This document shows positions 9,170-18,258 of a stretch of DNA of 64,000 nt, in pieces. The notes below the pieces were generated by a model. The model ran no database searches. It worked only from the letters and a program-made list of their open reading frames with translations, and had not been told where the DNA came from. The stretch lies in NCBI GenBank assembly GCA_024637015.1, contig JAGXGE010000031.1, positions 98,480-162,479 of the forward strand, read 5' to 3'. Source of the stretch: Aequorivita sp. Lineage in GTDB: Bacteria; Bacteroidota; Bacteroidia; Flavobacteriales; Flavobacteriaceae. Every line of letters begins with the position of its first letter. Positions within the stretch are counted from its first letter, which is position 1. The translations under genes and the position numbers were made by a program.

Positions 9170-9915
9170 GAAAAAAAATTGTAGCTGGAAACTGGAAAAT
9201 GAACAACGATTTGGCTGAAACAGAACTATTTTTGGCTGAACTAAAAAAACAGGTTTTTCCAGAAAATGTAGTGGTTATGATTGCACCGTCATTTACAAAT
9301 CTAAATCACGCGTTTAAATCTTTACGCGAACACAATGTGGAACTTGTCGCACAGAATATGCACCAAAACAATGAAGGTGCTTTTACGGGCGAAATTTCTG
9401 CAAAAATGTTGAAAAGTGTGGGGGCCAAAACCGTTATTTTGGGCCACAGTGAACGTCGTGCTTTTTTCAATGAAGACAATGCTGTTCTTGCTGAAAAGGT
9501 AAATACCGCAATCGAAAATGAAATGACTATTATTTTTTGTATTGGCGAAGAACTGGAAGACCGAAAAAAAGGAACTCATTTTGAACTGATAAAAACACAG
9601 CTTTCTGAAGGACTTTTCCACGTTTCTGACGATGCTTGGGAAAATATAATAATTGCTTATGAACCTGTTTGGGCTATAGGAACTGGCGAAACTGCCAGCC
9701 CGGCACAAGCTCAGGAGATGCATAAGTTCATCCGGAAAACCATTGCTGAAAGTTATTTGGAAGTGATTGCTGAAAAAATTTCAATCCTTTACGGCGGTAG
9801 CGTAAAACCAGACAATGCTTCTGAAATTTTTGGGCAGGATGATGTTGACGGTGGACTTATAGGCGGAGCTTCGCTGAAAGTGGATAGTTTTATGAAAATT
9901 GTAAATTCTTTTTAA
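9166..9915 (+). CDS. tpiA: Triosephosphate isomerase
   Basis: Interconverts dihydroxyacetone phosphate and glyceraldehyde 3-phosphate in glycolysis. The 249-aa protein has the N-terminal NWKMN with the active-site lysine, GHSERR around the catalytic histidine near 96, and AYEPVWAIGTG with the catalytic glutamate near 167, plus the C-terminal YGGSVKP loop. It overlaps the upstream TlpA-like gene by 4 nt and the downstream prmA by 1 nt (TAATG). Confidence 0.97.
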   Translation: MRKKIVAGNWKMNNDLAETELFLAELKKQVFPENVVVMIAPSFTNLNHAFKSLREHNVELVAQNMHQNNEGAFTGEISAKMLKSVGAKTVILGHSERRAFFNEDNAVLAEKVNTAIENEMTIIFCIGEELEDRKKGTHFELIKTQLSEGLFHVSDDAWENIIIAYEPVWAIGTGETASPAQAQEMHKFIRKTIAESYLEVIAEKISILYGGSVKPDNASEIFGQDDVDGGLIGGASLKVDSFMKIVNSF

Positions 9916-10751
9916 TGTCGCAGATTTATATTGGATACGATTTTAAGGTAAGTCCGCTTCAACCGGGAACAGAGATTCTTATTGCTGAATTAGGTTATAC
10001 TGGTTTTGAAAGTTTTGTTGAAACAGAAGAAGGCGTTACCGCGTATATTCAAAAAGACGAGTGGAACGCAAATATTTTGGAAGACATAAATATTTTGGAT
10101 TCGGAGGAATTTAAAATTGAATATACTTTCTCAGAAATAGAACAGATTAATTGGAATTCTGAATGGGAAAAAAACTTCGATCCCATTGAAGTTGATGGAA
10201 AATGTACCGTTCGTGCGCCATTTCACCCAGCTAAAAATTTTGAATACGAAATTGTAATCGAGCCCAAAATGTCTTTCGGCACTGGGCATCATGAAACCAC
10301 TTTTATGATGATGCAGTTTATTTTGGAGAACGATTTTGAGAATAAAACGGTGCTCGATATGGGTTGCGGTACAGCCGTCCTTGCTATTTTGGCAGAAATG
10401 CGCGGCGCTTCAAAGTTGGACGCCATTGATATTGATGAGTGGTGTTTTGAGAATTCAATGGAAAATATTGAAAGAAATAATTGTGAAGATATTTCAGTTT
10501 TTCTTGGAGACGCTTCTTTGCTTTCGGGTAAAAAATATGATGTTATAATTGCCAATATCAATAGAAACATTCTACTCAATGATATGCAAGTTTATCGAGA
10601 AAGTTTAAATAATGACGGTGAGCTTTATTTGAGTGGCTTTTACAAAGAAGATTTGCCAATTATCACAGAAAGTTGCAATAATTTGGGTTTTACTTTCGTT
10701 GAAAACAAGGAGAAAAACAAATGGGTTGCCGCTAAGTTTAAAATTTCGTAA
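9915..10751 (+). CDS. prmA: Ribosomal protein L11 methyltransferase
   Basis: Methylates lysines and the N-terminus of ribosomal protein L11 using S-adenosylmethionine. The 278-aa length is normal. The AdoMet-binding motif I is VLDMGCGTAVLAILA near residue 146, and the preceding MSFGTGHHETT is characteristic of PrmA. It is coupled to tpiA and followed 32 nt later by clpS. Confidence 0.93.
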   Translation: MSQIYIGYDFKVSPLQPGTEILIAELGYTGFESFVETEEGVTAYIQKDEWNANILEDINILDSEEFKIEYTFSEIEQINWNSEWEKNFDPIEVDGKCTVRAPFHPAKNFEYEIVIEPKMSFGTGHHETTFMMMQFILENDFENKTVLDMGCGTAVLAILAEMRGASKLDAIDIDEWCFENSMENIERNNCEDISVFLGDASLLSGKKYDVIIANINRNILLNDMQVYRESLNNDGELYLSGFYKEDLPIITESCNNLGFTFVENKEKNKWVAAKFKIS

Positions 10752-10783
10752 ATTTCATTTGTTTTAAGAATTTTATAAACGCT

Positions 10784-11059
10784 ATGAGTACCAAAGAAAA
10801 GATTCAGGAAGATGTATCGGTTGCCGAAAAGGAAAGCAATCTCAATGAAATTGTGCTTTACAATGACGATGTAAACACTTTTGACCATGTAATAACCAGC
10901 TTAATCTTCGCTTGCGAACATACACCAGAGCAGGCTGAACAGTGTTCAATCATCGTTCATTACAAAGGAAAGTGCATCGTAAAAACGGGTGAATTTAGTG
11001 AGCTAAAACCACGCTGTACGATGCTCTTGGAAGCTGGATTGAGTGCTGAAATAATTTAA
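10784..11059 (+). CDS. clpS: ATP-dependent Clp protease adaptor ClpS
   Basis: A 91-aa adaptor that delivers N-end-rule substrates to the ClpA/ClpC-ClpP protease. The core LYNDDVNTFDHVI (residues about 26-38) contains the NDD residues of the N-degron pocket. It closes the cluster that starts at the DUF1599 gene. The stop shares TTAA (11056-11059) with the stop of a convergent small gene. Confidence 0.93.
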   Translation: MSTKEKIQEDVSVAEKESNLNEIVLYNDDVNTFDHVITSLIFACEHTPEQAEQCSIIVHYKGKCIVKTGEFSELKPRCTMLLEAGLSAEII

Positions 11060-11214
11060 AACCACTCAAAATATACCGCTGAAACAATAACGGCGATTAT
11101 CAAAATTATCAGCACAGTAATTATAAAACCTGCACCAAAGCGGGTTTTTTTATTGTCTTGAAGGATGTAATCTCTTTCTTGTTCGTTATCCGAATCTTTT
11201 ACTATTTTAGTCAT
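11056..11214 (-). CDS. Small single-pass membrane protein, 52 aa
   Basis: A short frame from ATG (11214-11212) to TAA (11058-11056). The first 28 residues are charged (MTKIVKDSDNEQERDY) and the rest forms one hydrophobic helix (FIITVLIILIIAVIVSAVYF) with a short WF end. It fills the gap between clpS and the tRNA, and ends exactly tail to tail with clpS on TTAA. I do not recognise the family. The topology and tight packing suggest a real gene. Confidence 0.65.
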   Translation of the reverse strand: MTKIVKDSDNEQERDYILQDNKKTRFGAGFIITVLIILIIAVIVSAVYFEWF

Positions 11215-11276
11215 TCTTGTGGGTTTAAGAATCCAAATTAACCAAAAAAATGCAATTGTTGTAAACTTTTACAAAT

Positions 11277-11306
11277 AAAAAAACCACGTCTTTTAAAACG
11301 TGGTTT
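11277..11306 (-). terminator. Intrinsic terminator after tRNA-Arg
   Basis: A 9-bp stem (11281-11289 with 11298-11306) is followed, on the minus strand, by a run of T residues. It lies 12 nt beyond the 3' end of the tRNA. Confidence 0.85.
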
Positions 11307-11317
11307 CCTGTTTTTAG

Positions 11318-11391
11318 TGACCTTGCCAGGATTCAAACCTGGAACCTCCTGAGCCGTAATCAGGTGCGCTATTCAGTTGCGCCACAAGGCC
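11318..11391 (-). tRNA. tRNA-Arg (anticodon ACG)
   Basis: Read on the minus strand, the 74-nt sequence folds into a cloverleaf. The 7-bp acceptor stem (GGCCTTG with CAAGGTC, one G-T pair) carries discriminator A, the D arm has the usual G-rich loop, and the anticodon arm CCTGA-TTACGGC-TCAGG gives anticodon ACG. The T arm contains GGTTTGAATCC. CCA is not encoded. It should read the CGN codons CGU, CGC and CGA. Confidence 0.95.
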
Positions 11392-11463
11392 AATTTAATT
11401 TCGCTTTAAGCGGGTGCAAATATATTTCTTTTTAAATTGCAAGACAAATTAATACTTGAAAAA

Positions 11464-11976
11464 ATGAATTTATCTGAATATATACGAAATATCAAAGATT
11501 TTCCAAAGGCTGGCGTACAATTTAAAGATATTACGCCTTTGCTTGCAAACAAAGATGCCGTGGCGTTTTGTTTGCAGCAATTGGCAGCCATGGTAGCTGG
11601 TGAAAAAATTGATAAAGTGGTTGGAATCGAATCTCGTGGATTTTTATTCGGAACTCTTTTGGCACATAAACTAAATGCTGGTTTTGTGCCAATCCGAAAA
11701 CCTGGCAAGCTTCCGTATAAAACATTAAAGGAACCATATCAATTAGAATATGGATTGGATGCACTTGAAATTCATGAAGATGCAATCAAAAAAGGAGAGC
11801 GAGTTCTGCTTCATGACGATGTTTTAGCAACAGGAGGAACGGCAAGAGCTGCCTGCAAGTTAATTGAAAGCTTGGGCGGCGAAATTGTGCAGTGTAATTT
11901 TTTAATTGAACTGGAATTTTTAAGAGGAAATCAAAAATTAAAAAATCAGACAGTTAAATCACTGCTGAAATATTAA
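11464..11976 (+). CDS. apt: Adenine phosphoribosyltransferase
   Basis: Salvages adenine to AMP using PRPP. The 170-aa protein has the family N-terminus (IRNIKDFPKAGVQFKDITP), GIESRGFLFG near residue 60 and the PRPP-binding loop VLLHDDVLATGGTA near 112-125. I start at the ATG at 11464; an in-frame TTG at 11437 would add nine residues not seen in the family. The stop shares TTAA (11973-11976) with a convergent small gene. Confidence 0.95.
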   Translation: MNLSEYIRNIKDFPKAGVQFKDITPLLANKDAVAFCLQQLAAMVAGEKIDKVVGIESRGFLFGTLLAHKLNAGFVPIRKPGKLPYKTLKEPYQLEYGLDALEIHEDAIKKGERVLLHDDVLATGGTARAACKLIESLGGEIVQCNFLIELEFLRGNQKLKNQTVKSLLKY

Positions 11977-12125
11977 TCCAACGCGTTTTTGGTAACCCAC
12001 AATTTATAAGCAAAAATGGCCATTTGAAGTTTTGAAGCCTTTTCCAGATCTACACCCTCCTTAGTGAAACTTGGCAAAACTTTACTATTTACCTTGGATA
12101 GGAATTTAAAAAACTTCTTTTTCAT
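11973..12125 (-). CDS. Small basic protein, 50 aa
   Basis: ATG at 12125-12123 to TAA at 11975-11973. The protein begins MKKKFFKFLSKVNSKVLPSF and ends YKLWVTKNALD, a layout I recall from short flavobacterial proteins sometimes mislabelled SsrA-binding protein. It has no signal peptide or membrane helix and is strongly basic at the N-terminus. The function is unknown. It ends tail to tail with apt on TTAA. Confidence 0.6.
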   Translation of the reverse strand: MKKKFFKFLSKVNSKVLPSFTKEGVDLEKASKLQMAIFAYKLWVTKNALD

Positions 12126-12191
12126 CTTAATTTAAATTTCATTTGAAATTAATCATTTTGAAGTTATTTTTCTCTAAAATGGCGTTAAAAG

Positions 12192-13088
12192 CTATTCCGC
12201 ATTTTTCATAATAGTATGCTGTTTATCTACAGCTACGATAATATTTTTTATGGCGTCTTTGCCGTTTCCAAATCCTGAAGTGGAGATTGAACCGTTTCTA
12301 TTGTCTATAGTAATGGAAATATGTGTTATTTGATTTTCATCATTACGCTGAATATTTTTGTAATTGAATGAAATATTCTCCACGTCATAGCTTTTTTGAA
12401 TTTGTATTAACTCCAAATCTGTGGTGTTCTTGGTGATAAGGTTTGAGTTTCCTTTAAAGTCTGTGGTGCTTTTAATTTGGGATTGGTTGATTGCGCTAAT
12501 ACTATCGCTTCGCTTTTGCATACGGTTCTTCATTGCGGCATGTCTTTCTTTCATTTCCTTCATTCGCTCTTCCATTTCCCTTTCCATTTGTTCGCTTCTT
12601 TCTTGCATGGCCTGTCTGTGATCTTTATAAGTTTTTTCATTGTCACTAGAACTTGTTTCACCACTTCCCTGACTTATAAAGGACTGATTTGAACTGCCTT
12701 CGTTTTTAACCGAAATTCTGTTCCCGTCTGAAACTATCACTATATTATTTATAGGATTTTGACTGCTCACGCTATAATTTCCGGAATTATTTTTTAAATC
12801 TTTATAATAGATTGAAATGGCAATTATTTCATTTTTATCATTATAAATAACATTTGAATACTTAAAACCAAGACCTTCGTCAGTCATTTGCTCCTTAATT
12901 TCTTCAAGTTCTTCCTTGGTGGTTTTCTTGGTGATTACAATAGTTATTTGCTTCTCCAATGTTGTGTTGTTTTTTTCAGGTTTTCTTTCTGTACTATTTG
13001 TGCTGAATGATAGAAGCGAAAAACTCAAAAAAATCAAAATTAAGAAGGAAGTTTTTTTGTGATATGTTTTGTTGAAATCTGTTTCCAT
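12192..13088 (-). CDS. Membrane-anchored protein with two related domains around a coiled coil
   Basis: A 298-aa protein with one N-terminal hydrophobic segment (about residues 13-30, a signal peptide or anchor). A domain at about 47-120 (ITIVITKKTTKEELE, then FKYSNVIYNDKNEI) and a second at about 225-295 (FNYKNIQRNDENQI, then NIIVAVDK) share one pattern, so they look like a duplicated module. Between them is a charged, Met/Glu/Arg-rich coiled coil (about 150-200). The module resembles C-terminal extracytoplasmic regions I know from flavobacterial BlaR1-like M56 proteins, but the peptidase part is absent. Function unknown. Confidence 0.6.
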   Translation of the reverse strand: METDFNKTYHKKTSFLILIFLSFSLLSFSTNSTERKPEKNNTTLEKQITIVITKKTTKEELEEIKEQMTDEGLGFKYSNVIYNDKNEIIAISIYYKDLKNNSGNYSVSSQNPINNIVIVSDGNRISVKNEGSSNQSFISQGSGETSSSDNEKTYKDHRQAMQERSEQMEREMEERMKEMKERHAAMKNRMQKRSDSISAINQSQIKSTTDFKGNSNLITKNTTDLELIQIQKSYDVENISFNYKNIQRNDENQITHISITIDNRNGSISTSGFGNGKDAIKNIIVAVDKQHTIMKNAE

Positions 13089-13221
13089 GATATTTGTAAA
13101 TTAAAGATTTATCCAAAAAATAAATTTGGAGAAATTATGACCGTTAAAACTTTTGGGGATAGTCACAAATATACAATTAATTCTTTTTTGCATTTAGTAT
13201 CTTCGCGGGCAATTGTTTTTT

Positions 13222-14175
13222 ATGGATTATCTCTTTGTTTTCTTAGGTCTGCTTTTGCTCGTGGTTGGGGGTGAATTTTTGGTTCGCTCTTCAGTGGCAC
13301 TTTCTTTTAAGCTTCATCTTTCAAAAATGGTTATTGGTCTTACTGTGGTTTCCTTTGCCACATCGGCCCCGGAACTATTGGTCAGTCTTCAAGCAGCACT
13401 CAATGGTTTTTCAGATATTTCGTTGGGAAATGTAATCGGTTCCAACATCGCAAATATTGGTCTGGTTTTAGGAATCACAGCAATTATTTCTCCTTTGGCA
13501 ATTGATAAAGATTTTTATAAACTGAATTGGCCTGTAATGATGATTCTTTCCGTTGGGCTTTATTTTATTCTGAAAAGTGGCATGCAGATTTCCCGTTCCG
13601 AAGGAGTTGCGCTCTTGCTAATGCTTTTTGTATATCTGTGGGTTTTAATCAAGAGAGCAAAGGGTCAAAGAAGCAATATAACAGTTGACGATAGTATTGA
13701 TGATGGGTTGTCCAAAACCTCAAGTTTTAAAATTACCGTTTGGTTGTTAATAGGAGCTGTTTCTCTTTATGCAGGAAGTGAATTTTTGGTAAATGGGGCA
13801 GTTTCCTTGGCCGAAGGTTTTGGCGTGAGCGAACGTGTTATTGCTGTTACCTTGATTGCGGTTGGAACAAGTATTCCAGAACTTGCGGCTTCAGTAATTG
13901 CTGCTCTCAAAAAGGAAAAAGCTATTTCCTTGGGAAATCTAATAGGTTCAAACATCTTCAATATATCTTCGGTATTGGGTATTACTGCAGTCATTCAGCC
14001 AATTGCCGTTAAAAGCAAAGAAGTACTCACCAATGATATTTTTTGGATGATTGGGTTTGCTGCAATATTACTTCCTTTGGCATTTCTTCCAAAATCATAC
14101 CAACTAGGTCGAAAAAGAGGGATTTTATTAGTTGTAGCTTATGCTATTTTTATCGGTATGACTATTTTAAAATAA
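13222..14175 (+). CDS. Calcium/sodium antiporter (YrbG/CaxA family)
   Basis: A 317-aa inner-membrane cation exchanger with about ten hydrophobic helices in two inverted halves. Each half has its alpha-repeat: SFATSAPELLVS followed by GNVIGSNIANIGLVLG, and AVGTSIPELAAS followed by GNLIGSNIFNISSVLG. These carry the acidic residues that coordinate the ions. I start at the ATG at 13222; a TTG at 13213 is also in frame. A GC-rich hairpin at about 14191-14211 may end its transcript. Confidence 0.92.
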   Translation: MDYLFVFLGLLLLVVGGEFLVRSSVALSFKLHLSKMVIGLTVVSFATSAPELLVSLQAALNGFSDISLGNVIGSNIANIGLVLGITAIISPLAIDKDFYKLNWPVMMILSVGLYFILKSGMQISRSEGVALLLMLFVYLWVLIKRAKGQRSNITVDDSIDDGLSKTSSFKITVWLLIGAVSLYAGSEFLVNGAVSLAEGFGVSERVIAVTLIAVGTSIPELAASVIAALKKEKAISLGNLIGSNIFNISSVLGITAVIQPIAVKSKEVLTNDIFWMIGFAAILLPLAFLPKSYQLGRKRGILLVVAYAIFIGMTILK

Positions 14176-14280
14176 TTTAAATTTTAAATAACCCCCAATT
14201 ATTTAAGGGGTGTTGATAAATATTTTATTTTTATAGGTGAATTACATTTAAAAATTAGGGGGTGTGTGAGACATTTTTTA

Positions 14281-14288
14281 TATTTTTG
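14281..14288 (+). promoter_or_regulatory. -7 element upstream of glnN
   Basis: TATTTTTG matches TAnnTTTG and lies 25 nt before the glnN ATG. There is no clear -33 TTG. Confidence 0.5.
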
Positions 14289-14313
14289 CGCCATCAAACC
14301 CTAAAAAAATATT

Positions 14314-16500
14314 ATGTCAACTCTAAGATTTCATGCCATTAAGGAAACATTTAATAGAGTTCCTATTCCAGTTACTGAGCCAGCAAGACGTTCCGAAATA
14401 TTTGGAAAAAATGTTTTTAATGAAGCTGCTATGCGCCAGTATCTTACTAAAGATTCTTTTAAAAGTGTAATAGATGCTGTTGAAAACGGCTCTAAAATTG
14501 AACGCCACATTGCAGACCATATCTCTACTGGTATGAAAGAGTGGGCCATAGCAAAAGGAGCAACGCACTATACACACTGGTTTCAACCACTAACAGGTGC
14601 AACTGCAGAAAAACATGATGCTTTTTTTGAAACAATGGAAAACGGACAGGCAATCGAAAAATTTGGCGGTGGACAATTAGTGCAACAAGAGCCCGATGCT
14701 TCCAGTTTCCCAAATGGAGGAATTAGAAACACTTTTGAGGCTCGTGGTTATACTGCGTGGGATCCAACTTCGCCTGCGTTTATTTATGGGACTACATTAT
14801 GTATTCCAACCGTTTTTGTTGCTTATACAGGAGAAGCCCTAGATTATAAAACACCGCTTTTAAGAGCTTTACAGTCTGTTGATAACGCGGCAACGGCTGT
14901 AGCAAAATATTTTGATAAAAGTGTGACTAAGGTAAACGCTACTTTGGGCTGGGAGCAGGAGTATTTTCTTGTGGATAGCGCATTGGCAGCATCCCGTCCC
15001 GATATTTCTTTGGCGGGAAGAACCTTGCTGGGTCATTCTTCAGCAAAAGGGCAACAATTGGATGATCATTATTTCGGTTCCATTCCTGCGCGTGTTCTTA
15101 ATTTTATGCGTCATTTGGAAACAGAATGTATGTTGCTTGGTATTCCTGTAAAGACCCGCCACAATGAAGTAGCGCCAAATCAATTTGAATTGGCTCCTAT
15201 TTTTGAAGAAACAAACTTGGCCGTGGATCACAATTCCTTACTAATGGACTTGATGCATAAAGTTGCAGAAAAGCATAATTTTAAAGTATTGTTCCATGAA
15301 AAACCATTTGCAAATGTAAACGGAAGCGGAAAGCACAACAACTGGTCTTTGGCAACAAATACAGGCGTGAACCTTTTGAGTCCAGGAAGCACTCCAATGA
15401 AGAACCTTCAGTTTTTGACCTTCTTCATTAATACGCTTAAAGCCGTTAACGAACACGAGGAATTGATTAGAGCGTCTATAGCCAGCGCCAGTAACGATCA
15501 CCGTTTGGGTGCCAACGAGGCTCCACCAGCAATTATCTCAGCATTTATAGGTTCGCAACTTACAAATGTGTTAGATGAGTTAGAAAAAATGACTAGTGGT
15601 AAATTATCTCCGCAGGAGAAGACAGATTTAAAATTGAACGTGGTTGGTAAAATTCCAGAGATTTTATTGGATAATACAGACCGCAACCGTACTTCGCCTT
15701 TTGCTTTTACAGGAAACAAGTTTGAGTTTCGTGCTGTAGGTTCTACCGCGAACTGCGCCAACCCGATGACTGTATTAAACGCAATTGTAGCAAAACAATT
15801 GATAGATTTCAAAAAAGAAGTTGATGCCCTTATAAAGGATAAGAAGATGAAGAAAGACGATGCTATCTTCAACGTTCTTAAGGAATATATTAAGGATTCA
15901 AAACGTATTCGTTTTGAAGGTGATGGTTATGGTGAAGCTTGGGAAAAGGAAGCTAAAAAACGAGGTTTAAGTAACCATAAAACAACTCCAGAGGCTTTAA
16001 AGGCCAAAGTTTCGAAGAAGACTATTGCACTTTTTGAGGGGCTGGGAATTATGAGCAAGATAGAGATTGAGGCCCGTCACGAAATAGAAGTGGAGGATTA
16101 TGCCTTACGTATTCAGATAGAAGGTCGTATTCTTGGTGATATTGCTAGAAATCATGTAATACCTACAGCAATTCGTTATCAAAATATTTTGATTGAAAAC
16201 GTTCAAGGTTTAAAAAATATCTACGGAACAGACTTCAAAAAACTCTCTGTTGAACAAATGCACCTAATTGAACAAATAAGCGAACATATTGCGAAAATCA
16301 ACAAAGGAATTACCGATATGATTGATGCTAGAAAAAAAGCAAACAAAATTGAAGATGCCGAGAAACGTGCTTTCGCATATTGCGATGAAGTAAAGCCATT
16401 TTTCCAAGTTATTCGTTATCACTGTGATAAGCTTGAATTGCTTGTAGATGATGAGCTTTGGCCGCTAACGAAATATAGAGAACTTTTGTTTACGAAGTAA
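14314..16500 (+). CDS. glnN: Glutamine synthetase type III
   Basis: Makes glutamine from glutamate, ammonia and ATP. At 728 aa it is the long dodecameric GSIII form typical of Bacteroidota. Visible features are LGWEQEYFLVD near residue 210 (metal ligands), NEVAPNQFELAP near 284, NVNGSGKHNNWS near 333 and the nucleotide-site segment FRAVGSTANCANPM near 470. It has its own promoter-like element and terminator, so it is probably a single-gene transcript. Confidence 0.96.
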   Translation: MSTLRFHAIKETFNRVPIPVTEPARRSEIFGKNVFNEAAMRQYLTKDSFKSVIDAVENGSKIERHIADHISTGMKEWAIAKGATHYTHWFQPLTGATAEKHDAFFETMENGQAIEKFGGGQLVQQEPDASSFPNGGIRNTFEARGYTAWDPTSPAFIYGTTLCIPTVFVAYTGEALDYKTPLLRALQSVDNAATAVAKYFDKSVTKVNATLGWEQEYFLVDSALAASRPDISLAGRTLLGHSSAKGQQLDDHYFGSIPARVLNFMRHLETECMLLGIPVKTRHNEVAPNQFELAPIFEETNLAVDHNSLLMDLMHKVAEKHNFKVLFHEKPFANVNGSGKHNNWSLATNTGVNLLSPGSTPMKNLQFLTFFINTLKAVNEHEELIRASIASASNDHRLGANEAPPAIISAFIGSQLTNVLDELEKMTSGKLSPQEKTDLKLNVVGKIPEILLDNTDRNRTSPFAFTGNKFEFRAVGSTANCANPMTVLNAIVAKQLIDFKKEVDALIKDKKMKKDDAIFNVLKEYIKDSKRIRFEGDGYGEAWEKEAKKRGLSNHKTTPEALKAKVSKKTIALFEGLGIMSKIEIEARHEIEVEDYALRIQIEGRILGDIARNHVIPTAIRYQNILIENVQGLKNIYGTDFKKLSVEQMHLIEQISEHIAKINKGITDMIDARKKANKIEDAEKRAFAYCDEVKPFFQVIRYHCDKLELLVDDELWPLTKYRELLFTK

Positions 16501-16517
16501 CCATTATTTTTTTACTC

Positions 16518-16553
16518 TAAAGCCGTTCAAGTTTTTTGGACGGCTTTATAATT
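16518..16553 (+). terminator. Intrinsic terminator after glnN
   Basis: A 12-bp stem (16519-16530 with 16536-16547, one G-T pair) lies 18 nt after the glnN stop. The following T-rich tract is short. Confidence 0.75.
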
Positions 16554-16708
16554 TAACATATATTTAACATATTGTGTTAAATCAAATTTATGTGTATTTC
16601 ATCGATATTTTGGCTATTTTAATCCTGAAAATCAAAATTTAATGTAGGTAAAAACCTATTTTGAAAAGGGGTTTTCCCCCTTTTTAGGGGTTTGGCGTTT
16701 GTAACAGC

Positions 16709-16738
16709 TTGATTATTAATATATATTTTTTATATTTG
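16709..16738 (+). promoter_or_regulatory. Promoter of the curli-type locus
   Basis: TTG at 16709-16711, 19 nt, then TATATTTG at 16731-16738: a full match to the Bacteroidota promoter TTG-N19-TAnnTTTG. Transcription would start near 16745, leaving a leader of about 255 nt before the first curlin codon. Confidence 0.75.
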
Positions 16739-16999
16739 AATTGTCGTTGAGGTAGTAATATCAAAAACGATTCTCCTCAAAAGTGTTAAAACGCAAACCT
16801 ATCCCCTAGTAAAAGAACCTTATAAAAATTGGTTCATTTAAAGTATCCCTTATTTCTAAAATGTGTTTTAAATACATTTTAAAACATATCCCATTATATA
16901 AATCATTTTATGATGGTTTATTATTTATCCAAGGAAGAAATTCCTTGCTGAAAACTGAATATTATTTTAACCAAATATTAATCTTTAAATTTTTACATT
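16739..16999 (+). promoter_or_regulatory. Long leader of the curlin gene
   Basis: This 261-nt non-coding stretch between promoter and curlin ATG has several possible stems. These are GAACC with GGTTC (about 16816-16835), a long A/T-rich stem around TGTTTTAAA with TTTAAAACA (about 16862-16886), and AAGGAA with TTCCTT around 16933-16947. A frame open from 16861 into the curlin gene is in another phase and has no protein-like features. The length suggests post-transcriptional control. Confidence 0.45.
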
Positions 17000-18229
17000 A
17001 TGAAAAAATTATTTTTAGGTGCTGCGGCACTATTGTTAGCGGGCGGATTATTCGCTCAAAACACATCGAATTCTACTCAATCTGGCGACGATCAGAGAGT
17101 GTATGTAAGACAAGCAGGAACAAACTTATCATCTGGCATTACTCAAGCTAATGGTGGTGGTGATGGATCACACCGTGCTATGGTATGGCAAAGAGGAGAC
17201 GGTAATTCTTCTGCTATTGATCAGTAAGGGTCTCGTAACGAGGCTTATGTAGATCAAGCTGCATTTACGCCTCCAACTAATGCTTCATCTACTATCAACC
17301 AAGGTAAAATCAATACCGCTAGTGCAGACAACAAAGCAAGCGTAAGACAGCATGGAGGTTCAGGTAGTGCAGCTACTATAAATCAAGATGGAGATTTAAA
17401 CGAAGCTGCTACACATCAAGATGGAACTGATGGTACAGTAACCATTAATCAAAATGGTACTGCAAACAAATCGTTAGTGCTACAAAGTCTTCTTGATTAT
17501 TCAGCTGTTGGTAATTCTGCTACTATCAACCAAACAGGTGATGAAAACTGCAGTACGGCAGTACAAGATGGTAATAACAATTCGTTGTCTGCTACACAGT
17601 CAGGAAGTGAAAATAAAGCATACCAATCTCAACTTGGTAATGGTAACACTACTAATTTAAATCAATCTGGAACCAATGGTACTGCTATACAGGTTCAAAA
17701 TGGAGACAATAACTTAAATAATCTTGTTTTCCAGACTGGAAGTAATAACTATTCAGAAGATAACCAAAATGGTAACGGCAATGAGATCTTTAAAGGTCAG
17801 CAAGGTGCCGATAACTATGGGCGTATTGACCAAACAGGAGATGGTAACTATACTTCTTTTGGACAGTATGGAACTAATAGTAAAGGATATGTACAACAAA
17901 TTGGCAACAGCAATCAAATGATCATGGGTCAATTTGCTGGAGATGGAAACCTAGCTTTTAGCTACCAAGATGATAACAATAATGGTGTTATCCAACAAGC
18001 AGGTGATGATAACCAAGCGTTGTTAGTTCAAAAATCTCAAGGTGGTGCAGGTCATTATGCTAATATTTACCAAAATGGTAATGGTAACATGGCGGATGTA
18101 TTACAATTAGGTCCAAATGGCGATTTCGGTACTGATGGTGAAGACTGTATCTTCCCAGATCCACTTACAGTAGAATGTCCAACTGGTTTACCACCAGTTG
18201 TAATAAATGCTCCTTGTCCAGATTGCTAA
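17000..18229 (+). pseudogene. csgA: CsgA-like curlin-repeat protein interrupted by one in-frame TAA
   Basis: The frame reads a signal peptide (MKKLFLGAAALLLAGGLFAQ) and then about 30 Q-x-G/N-rich half repeats spaced 11-13 residues apart, equal to some 15 curlin repeats. It closes with a cysteine-containing tail (ECPTGLPPVVINAPCPDC). This is the plan of a major amyloid subunit exported through CsgG. Codon 76, at 17225-17227, is TAA (SAIDQ-stop-GSRNEA). The same frame then stays open for 333 codons with unbroken repeats. Repeat spacing predicts one residue there, for example Ser (TCA). It could be a recent nonsense mutation, a sequencing error or readthrough. Without readthrough only a 75-aa piece is made; an internal GTG at 17477 also begins an open stretch. 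Confidence 0.8.
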
Positions 18230-18258
18230 GCCGCTCTCGGATAATACACTTATTTAAA

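Noticed and set aside
16861..17151. 96-codon frame across the curlin leader and signal peptide
   Set aside because: It is in another phase from the curlin gene, has no protein-like pattern and overlaps the real signal peptide.
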